The translations under genes and the position numbers were made by a program. A stretch of 64,000 nucleotides of DNA from Arenimonas sp. SCN 70-307 (GTDB taxonomy: Bacteria > Pseudomonadota > Gammaproteobacteria > Xanthomonadales > Xanthomonadaceae): the NCBI RefSeq assembly GCF_001724815.1, contig NZ_MEDO01000014.1:576568-640567 (forward strand), in the 5' to 3' direction. Below the pieces are notes generated by a model. That model searched no databases. It had not been told where the DNA came from and saw only the letters and a list, made by a program, of their open reading frames with translations. Below are positions 22,016 through 29,961 of the stretch, one piece after another (positions within the stretch are counted from its first letter, which is position 1; each line of letters starts with the position of its first letter).

Positions 22016-22402
22016 ATGGGACGATTCGCCGCCACCGTACTTGCCCTCGCCGGCCTGGGTTTCCTGGGCTTCGGCATCGCCATCACGCTCGACCCGGCCG
22101 GGGTGCTGGCGCCGGTGGGCATCAGCGGCACGCCGGCCGGCGTGGTCGAGCTGCAGGCCTTCTACGGCGGGCTCGAGTTGGGCCTGGGCGCCTTCCTGCT
22201 CGCCTGCGCCTGGTGCCCGGCCTGGCGCCGGCCCGGTCTGTGGCTGGTGCTGGGCGTCAACGGCGGCATCGCCGCGGTGCGCCTGCTGGGCATCGCCCAG
22301 ACCGGCGAGTACATCCCCTTCTTCACCTACGCCCTGGCCTGGGAGCTGGGCTTCGCCGCCGCCTCGGCGCTGGCGCTGTGGCGGGGCCGCGCGGCGGGCT
22401 GA
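22016..22402 (+). CDS. DUF4345-like small membrane protein
   Basis: The 128-residue product has four likely membrane helices: AATVLALAGLGFLGFGIA, a second around LELGLGAFLLACAW, a third in LVLGVNGGIAAVRLLG, and a last in LAWELGFAAASALALW. The conserved feel of GVVELQAFYGGLELGLG matches the DUF4345 family, for which no function is established. The ATG at 22016 is preferred; the track ORF begins inside rsgA. It stands 58 bases upstream of the aminotransferase gene on the same strand and may share its transcript. Confidence 0.65.
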   Translation: MGRFAATVLALAGLGFLGFGIAITLDPAGVLAPVGISGTPAGVVELQAFYGGLELGLGAFLLACAWCPAWRRPGLWLVLGVNGGIAAVRLLGIAQTGEYIPFFTYALAWELGFAAASALALWRGRAAG

Positions 22403-22460
22403 AAGCACGTCAAGATTCCGTTAATCTCGGGGGCAACACCCGTCCCGAGCCCGACGTTCC

Positions 22461-23705
22461 ATGCCCCACAGCCCCCTGCCGACCCGCGAGAGCCTGCGCG
22501 AGGTCCGCTACGACATCCGCGGCGAGCTGTCCCGCCGCGCCCGTGAACTCGAGGGACAGGGCCGGCAGCTGATCCGCCTGAACATCGGCAACCCCGGCGC
22601 CTTCGGGTTCCGGGCCCCGGAGCACCTGCAGGCCGCTTTGACGGCCCACGTGGCCGAGTCAGACCCCTACACCCACCAGCAGGGCCTGCCCCTGGCCCGC
22701 GAGGCCGTGGCCGCCCTGCACCGCGGCCGCGGCACGCCCAATGCCAGCGCCGAGCGCGTATTCATCGGCAACGGCGTGAGCGAGCTGATCGACATCTCGC
22801 TGCGCGCCCTGCTCAACCCCGGCGACGAGGTGCTGCTGCCCTCGCCCGACTACCCGCTCTGGAGCGCCGCCACCATCCTCAACCAGGGCCGGCCGGTGTA
22901 CTACCGCTGCGCGCCGGAGAACGGCTTCCTGCCCGACCCGGACGAAATCGAGCGGCTGGTGACGACGCGCACGCGCGCGCTGGTGGTGATCAACCCGAAC
23001 AATCCCACGGGCGCGAACTACCCGCCGGCGCTGCTGGCGCGGCTGGCCGACATCGCCGCGCGCCACGGCCTGCTGCTGATGGCCGACGAGATCTACGACG
23101 GCATCCTGTACGACGACGCGCAATTCACCCCGCTCGCGCCCCTGGCCGGCGATACGCCCTGCCTGAGCTTCGGCGGCTTGTCGAAGGTGTGGCGCGCCTG
23201 CGGCTGGCGCGTGGGCTGGGCGGTGCTGTCGGGCGACCCGCTGCGCGTGGGTGACCTGCACCACGCGATGGACCTGCTCTCGGCGATGCGCCTCTGCGCC
23301 AACGTGCCGGCGCAGTTCGCGGTGCCGGCGGCGCTGGAAGGCCCGGAGACCATCCGCGCGCTGACCGCGCCGGGTGGCCGCCTGCACGCCTCGCGCGAAG
23401 CGGTGGTGGCGGGCTGCGCGGCCAGCGAGCACCTGTCGCTGGTGGTGCCGCAGGGCGCGCTCTACGCCTTCCCGCAGGTGGTGGGGCCGGCGGCCGAGGG
23501 CTTCGACGACCAGGCCTTCGCGCTCGAGCTGCTGGAAACCGAGGACGTGCTGGTGGTGCCGGGCAGCGGCTTCAACGTGCCGGGCTCGCGCCACTTCCGC
23601 ATCACCCTGCTGCCGGAGGCGGCGCAGGTGCGCGAGGTGTTCACCCGCATCGACCGCGTGCTGGCGCGCCGCGCCGACGTCGCGGGCAAGCGCCACGTGG
23701 CCTGA
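22461..23705 (+). CDS. alaA: PLP-dependent aminotransferase, AlaA-like
   Basis: The 414-residue fold-type I aminotransferase closely resembles AlaA (YfbQ), which makes alanine from pyruvate with glutamate as donor. Supporting segments are VRYDIRGELSRRARELEGQG followed by LIRLNIGNPGAFGF at the N-terminus, LLPSPDYPLWSAAT, INPNNPTGANYP, DEIYDGILYDD, and the PLP lysine in SFGGLSKVWRACGWRVGW. The C-terminal arginine that binds the substrate carboxylate lies in GSRHFRITLLPE. Other class I aminotransferases are possible, but the match to AlaA is strong. It is followed after 13 bases by the SGNH hydrolase gene. Confidence 0.85.
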   Translation: MPHSPLPTRESLREVRYDIRGELSRRARELEGQGRQLIRLNIGNPGAFGFRAPEHLQAALTAHVAESDPYTHQQGLPLAREAVAALHRGRGTPNASAERVFIGNGVSELIDISLRALLNPGDEVLLPSPDYPLWSAATILNQGRPVYYRCAPENGFLPDPDEIERLVTTRTRALVVINPNNPTGANYPPALLARLADIAARHGLLLMADEIYDGILYDDAQFTPLAPLAGDTPCLSFGGLSKVWRACGWRVGWAVLSGDPLRVGDLHHAMDLLSAMRLCANVPAQFAVPAALEGPETIRALTAPGGRLHASREAVVAGCAASEHLSLVVPQGALYAFPQVVGPAAEGFDDQAFALELLETEDVLVVPGSGFNVPGSRHFRITLLPEAAQVREVFTRIDRVLARRADVAGKRHVA

Positions 23706-23718
23706 GGCGGGGCCGGCG

Positions 23719-24384
23719 ATGGGCGCGGACGGCCTGCATTACCTCGCGCTGGGCGATTCCTACACCATCGGCGAATCGGTGCCCGAGGACGGCCGCTGGC
23801 CGGTGCAGCTGGCGGCGGCGCTGCGCGCGCGCGGCGTGCCGCTGGCCACGCCCCGCATCATCGCCACCACCGGCTGGACCACCGACGAGCTGTCGGCGGC
23901 GATGGACGCGGCCGAGCCGCTGGGCCAGTGGGATTTCGTCTCGCTGCTGATCGGCGTGAACAACCAGTACCGCGGGCGCGCGGTGGACGAATACCGCGTC
24001 GAGTTCACGGCCTTGCTGGCGCGCGCGATCGCGCTTGCCGGCGGTCGCCCGGACCGGGTGCTGGTGCTGTCGATCCCGGACTGGGGCGTCACCCCCTTCG
24101 GCCAGGGCAGCGGCCGCGACACCGCGCGCATCGCCGCCGAACTCGACGCCTACAACGCCGCCGCCGCCGCCGAATGCGCCGCCCGCGGCGTGGCCTTCGT
24201 CGACATCACCCCGGCCAGCCGCTCGCCGGGCAACCAGCCCGACCGCATCGCCGACGACGGCCTGCATCCCTCGGCCCTGGCCTATGCCGACTGGACCGCC
24301 CTCGCCCTCCCCACCGCCCAATCCCTGCTCCAAGAAAGGGGGTCAGGTTCACTTCTGGGAAGTGAACCTGACCCCCTTTCTTGA
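23719..24384 (+). CDS. SGNH/GDSL-family hydrolase ending in a palindrome
   Basis: The product is 221 residues from the ATG at 23719. Block I is LALGDSYTIGE with the catalytic serine, block III is LLIGVNNQYRG with the oxyanion Asn, and block V is DDGLHPSALAY with the Asp and His of the triad. This predicts an esterase or lipase acting on small esters or acyl groups. No signal peptide is evident, so it is likely cytoplasmic. The last 17 residues (ERGSGSLLGSEPDPLS and neighbours) are encoded by an intergenic-type inverted repeat that has become part of the gene, and the TGA lies at its far edge. The native end was probably near LPTAQSLLQ. Confidence 0.88.
   Translation: MGADGLHYLALGDSYTIGESVPEDGRWPVQLAAALRARGVPLATPRIIATTGWTTDELSAAMDAAEPLGQWDFVSLLIGVNNQYRGRAVDEYRVEFTALLARAIALAGGRPDRVLVLSIPDWGVTPFGQGSGRDTARIAAELDAYNAAAAAECAARGVAFVDITPASRSPGNQPDRIADDGLHPSALAYADWTALALPTAQSLLQERGSGSLLGSEPDPLS
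24331..24383. repeat. 24-bp inverted repeat inside the 3' end of the SGNH gene
   Basis: Arms 24331-24354 and 24360-24383 are perfect inverted copies (AAGAAAGGGGGTCAGGTTCA core) around a five-base loop. It belongs to the same family as the palindromes at 14.5, 25.9 and 50.1 kb. Here it is translated and supplies the stop codon. Confidence 0.9.
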
Positions 24385-24465
24385 ATGCACCTGTCCCCGA
24401 CTGACGTGCGTCAGGGTGGGTTCGACGAGGGGCGGTAGAATGGCGGCCTACCCACGGAGCCAGCC

Positions 24466-25395
24466 ATGTCCCTTTCGCCTGAAACCCGCGCGCGCATCGA
24501 GCAGATCCTCGGGGCGCACCACGTCGTGCTCTTCATGAAGGGCAACCCGGACGCGCCGCAGTGCGGCTTCTCGGCCAAGGCGGCCGGCATCCTCAAGGGC
24601 CTGGTGCCGGGCTTCGGCCACGTGGACGTACTGGCCGACCCGGCCATCCGCGAGGGCATCAAGGTGTTCGGCCAGTGGCCGACCATTCCGCAGCTGTACG
24701 TCGGCGGCGAGCTGTTGGGCGGCAGCGACATCATCGAGCAGATGCTCAACAGCGGCGAGCTGCACCAGGTGCTGGGCCTGCCCGCGCCCGACCGCACGCC
24801 GCCGGCCATCGAGATCACCCCGCCGGCCGCCGAGGCCATCGGCCGCGCGCTGGCCAACGCCGACGAGGGCGTGGTGCTGCACCTGACGGTGGATCCGCGC
24901 TTCAACGCCCGCTTCGAGCTCAAGCCGGCCTCGGGCCACGAGGTCGTGGCCGAAGCCGCCGGCCTGCGCCTGCACCTGGACCTGGCCAGCGTGCCGCGCG
25001 CCCGCGGCCTGCGCATCGACTGGGTGGAGGATGCGCGTGGCGCCGGCCTGGCCATCCACAACCCGAACGCGCCGCCGGCGGTGAAGTCGATGGACGTGCA
25101 GCAGCTGCACGACCACATCATCGCCGGCACCATCGACGTGATCGACGTGCGCCCGGCCCACGCCCGCGCCATCGCCCCCTTCCCGCATCCGCACGAAGTG
25201 CTCGACGAGGACAGCCGCGAGCGCCTCGAGGCCCTGCCCAAGGACGTGCCGCTGGCCTTCCTGTGCCACCACGGCAATTCCAGCCGCCAGGCCGCCGAGT
25301 ACTTCCGCCAGCTGGGCTTCCACGACATCTACAACGTCGAGGGCGGCATCGACGCCTGGTCGGTGCGGATCGACCCGTCCGTGCCCCGGTACTGA
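24466..25395 (+). CDS. Three-domain Grx4 protein: monothiol glutaredoxin, A-type-like, rhodanese
   Basis: The 309-residue protein starts with a monothiol glutaredoxin of the Grx4 class (about 1-105): FMKGNPDAPQCGFSAKA with the CGFS active site, TIPQLYVGGELLGG for glutathione binding. Residues 112-205 resemble an A-type iron-sulfur carrier (IscA/HesB): ITPPAAEAIGRAL, RIDWVEDARGAGLAIHNPN. All three cysteines normally used for metal binding are absent there. The last 100 residues are a rhodanese domain with the active-site loop CHHGNSS, ending EGGIDAWSVRID. Grx4 proteins carry [2Fe-2S] clusters bound with glutathione, so a role in cluster transfer with a sulfur-handling domain attached is likely. 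Confidence 0.92.
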   Translation: MSLSPETRARIEQILGAHHVVLFMKGNPDAPQCGFSAKAAGILKGLVPGFGHVDVLADPAIREGIKVFGQWPTIPQLYVGGELLGGSDIIEQMLNSGELHQVLGLPAPDRTPPAIEITPPAAEAIGRALANADEGVVLHLTVDPRFNARFELKPASGHEVVAEAAGLRLHLDLASVPRARGLRIDWVEDARGAGLAIHNPNAPPAVKSMDVQQLHDHIIAGTIDVIDVRPAHARAIAPFPHPHEVLDEDSRERLEALPKDVPLAFLCHHGNSSRQAAEYFRQLGFHDIYNVEGGIDAWSVRIDPSVPRY

Positions 25396-25529
25396 AACGC
25401 CCTGCAGGCCGCCGGCAGCCCCCTTCTGGCGGCTCTAGAGCAATTGCGCTAACTTGGTCAGGCGACCAAACCCGCCCAACCGGGTCATCCCCCCAAGGCA
25501 AGGGCGCGGTAGCACCCAGGAGGCACGAA

Positions 25530-25862
25530 ATGCGCAATTGGCTGGTAATGGCCCCGGCGGCCCTTGTCCTCGCGGCTTGCGGTGGGGATGAGGCCGGGGC
25601 GGGCGGCAGCCGCGGCGACCTCGCCGCGCAGGCCTGCAAGGTTGCCACCGAGTCCCGGCTCGACGGCAAGCTCTACGACATGGACCTCAAGGCGCTCGCG
25701 GCGAGCATGCGCGACGCGCCCAATGGCGAAAAATTCCTCACCGCACCCATCACCATCGAGCCGGGCCTGACCTCCGAGGTCAAGCAGGTAGTCGAGTGCA
25801 CGGTGCGCTTCACCGACGCCAAGCCACAGCCCGACGTCGTCGGCTTCGTCTTCAACTGGTGA
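25530..25862 (+). CDS. Small lipoprotein of unknown function
   Basis: The 110-residue protein begins MRNWLVMAPAALVLAACGGD, a clear lipoprotein signal with the lipobox LAAC. AGGAGG lies seven bases before the ATG at 25530. The mature part (QACKVATESRLDGKLYDMDL, TSEVKQVVECTVRFTDAKP) has two further cysteines that may pair, and a predicted small alpha/beta fold. The track shows it only as the tail of a longer out-of-phase ORF. I cannot assign a family. Its TGA abuts the next palindrome. Confidence 0.75.
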   Translation: MRNWLVMAPAALVLAACGGDEAGAGGSRGDLAAQACKVATESRLDGKLYDMDLKALAASMRDAPNGEKFLTAPITIEPGLTSEVKQVVECTVRFTDAKPQPDVVGFVFNW

Positions 25863-25922
25863 AGAAAGGGGGTCAGGTTCACTTCCTGCGCTGGCGCGGG
25901 AAGTGAACCTGACCCCCTTTCT
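25863..25922. repeat. 24-bp inverted repeat between lipoprotein gene and amn
   Basis: Arms 25863-25886 and 25899-25922 are perfect inverted copies (AGAAAGGGGGTCAGGTTCAC core). The repeat begins one base after the lipoprotein stop and ends three bases before the AMP nucleosidase stop codon, so it fills the convergent gap. It probably acts as a two-way terminator. Confidence 0.9.
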
Positions 25923-25924
25923 GG

Positions 25925-26698
25925 TTAGTCGAAGCGCAGGTGCTTGACGGACTTGCCGTGGCGGCGGATCAGGCGCAAGGCCTCGATGCCGATCTGGATG
26001 TGCCGCTCGACGAAGTGCTCGGTCACCTTCTTGTCGGAGGCTTCCGTCTTCACGCCCTCCGGCACCATCGGCTGGTCCGAGACCAGCAGCAGCGCGCCCG
26101 AGGGAATCGAGTTGGCGAAGCCCGCGGCGAACACCGTGGCCGTCTCCATGTCGATGGCCATGCAGCGCAGCTTGCGCAGGTATTCCTTGAAGGCCTCGTC
26201 GTGCTCCCAGACGCGGCGGTTGGTGGTGAACACCGTGCCGGTCCAGTAGTCGTGGCCAAGGTCGCGGATCATGGTCGAGACCGCGCGCTGCAGCGCGAAG
26301 GCCGGCAGCGCCGGCACTTCCGGCGGCAGGTAGTCGTTGGAGGTGCCCTCGCCGCGGATGGCGGCGATCGGCAGCACCAGGTCGCCCAGCTGGTTCTTGC
26401 GCTTGAGCCCGCCGCACTTGCCCAGGAACAGGCAGGCCTTGGGGCCGATGGCGCTGAGCAGGTCCATCACGGTGGCGGCGTTGGCGCTGCCCATGCCGAA
26501 GTTGATCAGGGTGATGCCGTCGGCGGTGGCGCTGGGCATCGGCCGGTCCAGGCCCACCACCTCGGCGCCGGTGAGGCGCGAGAAGGTGTTGAGGTAGCCG
26601 CCGAAGTTGGTCAGCAGGATGTGCTCGCCGAAGGCTTCCAGGGGCACGCCCGTGTAGCGCGGCAGCCAGTTGCTGACGATTTCGTTCTTGTCCTTCAT
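25925..26698 (-). CDS. amn: AMP nucleosidase, short form
   Basis: The 257-residue protein is a purine nucleoside phosphorylase-fold enzyme matching AMP nucleosidase, which splits AMP to adenine and ribose 5-phosphate. Recognisable segments are ILLTNFGGYLNTF, LINFGMGSANAATVMDLL, FLGKCGGLKRK, MAIDMETATVFAAGF with the conserved Met-Glu pair, and LLLVSDQPM. The E. coli enzyme is near 480 residues because of an extra N-terminal domain, which this one lacks. The leader is strikingly A-rich for this genome (AAGAACAACAAAAAAGGG). Confidence 0.85.
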   Translation of the reverse strand: MKDKNEIVSNWLPRYTGVPLEAFGEHILLTNFGGYLNTFSRLTGAEVVGLDRPMPSATADGITLINFGMGSANAATVMDLLSAIGPKACLFLGKCGGLKRKNQLGDLVLPIAAIRGEGTSNDYLPPEVPALPAFALQRAVSTMIRDLGHDYWTGTVFTTNRRVWEHDEAFKEYLRKLRCMAIDMETATVFAAGFANSIPSGALLLVSDQPMVPEGVKTEASDKKVTEHFVERHIQIGIEALRLIRRHGKSVKHLRFD

Positions 26699-26785
26699 GT
26701 CTTCGTTATCCCTTTTTTGTTGTTCTTTTTATCCGTACAGCCTGCCCATTGTGCCACGCGCGCCGTGAATGCCGGCTTCCTGCAC

Positions 26786-26815
26786 TTGGCAAACCCGGCC
26801 CACGCTGGCTAGGGT
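26786..26815 (+). promoter_or_regulatory. Candidate promoter of the amidohydrolase pair
   Basis: TTGGCA (26786-26791) and TAGGGT (26810-26815) are 18 bases apart and 25 bases upstream of the ATG. The -10 match is modest. A ribosome-binding site, GGGGGAGA, follows. Confidence 0.35.
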
Positions 26816-26840
26816 TGCCCGTCCACCGGGGGAGAAACCA

Positions 26841-28225
<1,385 letters not shown>

Positions 28226-28229
<4 letters not shown>

Positions 28230-29497
28230 AGCGCCTGTTCCTTTCCGTCCTGCTGGCCGCCGCGCTGCCCGCCGCCGCCCAGGACCTGCTGATCCGCGAC
28301 GCCACCGTGCACACCGCCGGCCCCGCCGGCACGCTCAAGGACCACGACGTGCTGGTGCAGGGCGGCGTGGTGCGCGCCATCGGCCCCGGCCTGGCCGCGC
28401 CGGCCGGCGTCACCGTGGTCGATGCCAAGGGCAAGCCGCTGACGCCGGGCCTGTTCGGCGGCCTCACGGGCCTGGGCATCGAGGAAGTCTCGGGCGAGCC
28501 GTCCACCGTCGACGGTGGCCTGGCGCTGGGCGCGATGGTGCCGGCGCACGAGGGTTCGTCCTGGCGCCCGGAGTTCGACGTGGACGTCGCCTTCAACCCG
28601 CACTCCTCGGCCATCGGCGTGAACCGCGTCGAGGGTGTCACCTTCACCGTGCTCGCGCCCTCGGCCCTGCCGGGCGGCAGCTTCGTGGCCGGCCAGGGCA
28701 GCGCCGTGCTGCTCGACGGCCGCTACGACGCGGCGCTGGCCGGCAGCCGCAGCCTGTTCATCGACCTGGGCAGCGATGCCTCGGGCCTGTCCGGCGGCAG
28801 CCGCGCCGGCCAGTGGATGCTGCTCGAGCAGGCCGTGGCCGAAGCGCGCAGCGGCGGCGGCGACGGCCTGCTCACCCGCGCCGGCCGCGCCGCGCTGGCG
28901 CGCTACCTGGCCGGCGGCCGCGTGGTCTTCCACGTCGACCGCGCCGCCGACATCCGCCAGGTGCTGGCCTTCGCCAGGAAGAACGGCATGCGCCCGGTCA
29001 TCGCCGGCGGCAACGAAGCCTGGCGCGTGGCCGCCGAGCTCAAGGCCGCCGACGCGGTGGTGCTGCTCGATTCGCTGGCCAACCTGCCGGCGAATTTCGA
29101 TTCGCTCGCGTCGAGCCTCGAAAACGCCACGCGCCTGCACCGCGCCGGCGTGCGCGTGGGCTTCACCCAGCGCGGCGACGCCACCCACAACGCCCGCAAG
29201 GTGCGCCAGCTGGCCGGCAACGCCGTGGCCAACGGCCTGCCCTGGGAAGCCGGCCTGGCCGGCCTGACCTCGGTGCCGGCCGATGCCTTCGGCGTGGGCG
29301 GCCAGCGCGGCCGCATCGCCGTGGGCCAGGCGGCCGACCTGGTGCTCTGGACCGGCGACCCGCTCGAGGTGAACACCGTGGCCGAGCAGGTCTGGTTCGG
29401 CGGCGTGCCGGCCTCGATGCGCTCGCGCCAGACCGAGCTGCGCGACCGCTACCTCGCGCCCAAGGGCAACCTGCCGCGCGCCTACACCGGCCGCTGA
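28226..29497 (+). CDS. Amidohydrolase-like protein lacking the HxH metal motif
   Basis: The 423-residue protein starts at a GTG overlapping the previous stop and has a signal peptide (VKRLFLSVLLAAALPAAAQ). The fold is that of the amidohydrolase composite domain: LLIRDATVHTAGPAGTLKDHD at the start and GRIAVGQAADLVLWTGDPLE at the end. Where the active partner has DVHSHLG, this protein reads LFGGLTGLGIEE, and the other expected metal histidines are also hard to find. It is therefore probably not a metal-dependent hydrolase by itself. Coupling to the intact gene suggests a structural or regulatory subunit. Confidence 0.85.
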
Positions 29498-29506
29498 CTG
29501 CCCCCC

Positions 29507-29532
29507 GTGGGCGCGCTTGCAAGCGCGCCCAC
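29507..29532. repeat. 26-bp perfect palindrome before the DUF1761 gene
   Basis: GTGGGCGCGCTTGCAAGCGCGCCCAC without a spacer begins ten bases past the amidohydrolase stop and ends 15 bases before the next ATG. It resembles a REP-type palindrome distinct in sequence from the GGGGTCAG class. It could end or weaken read-through into the next gene. Confidence 0.75.
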
Positions 29533-29547
29533 CGTGGGGAGACGGTC

Positions 29548-29952
29548 ATGGAAGGGATCAATCTTTGGGCGGTGCTCGTCGCCGCCATCAGCGGCTTCGT
29601 GCTGGGCGGCCTGTGGTATTCGCCGCTGCTGTTCGGCAAGGCCTGGCAGCGCCTGACCGGCCTGAGCGACGAAACGCTGGCCGGCGGCAACATGGCGCTG
29701 ATCTTCGGCGGCGCCTTCGTGCTGTGCCTGGTGGCCAGCGTCGTGTTCGCCATGTTCCTGGGCCCGCGCCCTTCGCTGCAGCTCGGTCTCGGCGCGGGCT
29801 TCTCGGCGGGCCTGTGCTGGGTGGCCGCGAGCTTCGGCATCAACTACCTGTTCGAGCGCAAACCCTTCGCGCTCTTCGCCATCAACGGCGGCTACCACAC
29901 GCTGCAGTTCACCCTGATCGGCCTCGTGCTGGCGCTGTGGCCGGCGCCCTGA
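29548..29952 (+). CDS. DUF1761-family membrane protein
   Basis: The 134-residue product has four likely membrane segments: LWAVLVAAISGFVLGGLWYS, MALIFGGAFVLCLVASVVFA, LGAGFSAGLCWVAASFGINY, and HTLQFTLIGLVLALW. The first helix ending GGLWYSPLLFGKAW matches the DUF1761 signature. No function is established. The start has GGGGAGA upstream; the track ORF begins within the previous gene in another frame. It is convergent with the kinase-TonB gene, nine bases apart. Confidence 0.8.
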   Translation: MEGINLWAVLVAAISGFVLGGLWYSPLLFGKAWQRLTGLSDETLAGGNMALIFGGAFVLCLVASVVFAMFLGPRPSLQLGLGAGFSAGLCWVAASFGINYLFERKPFALFAINGGYHTLQFTLIGLVLALWPAP

Positions 29953-29961
29953 GCGCCGGCT

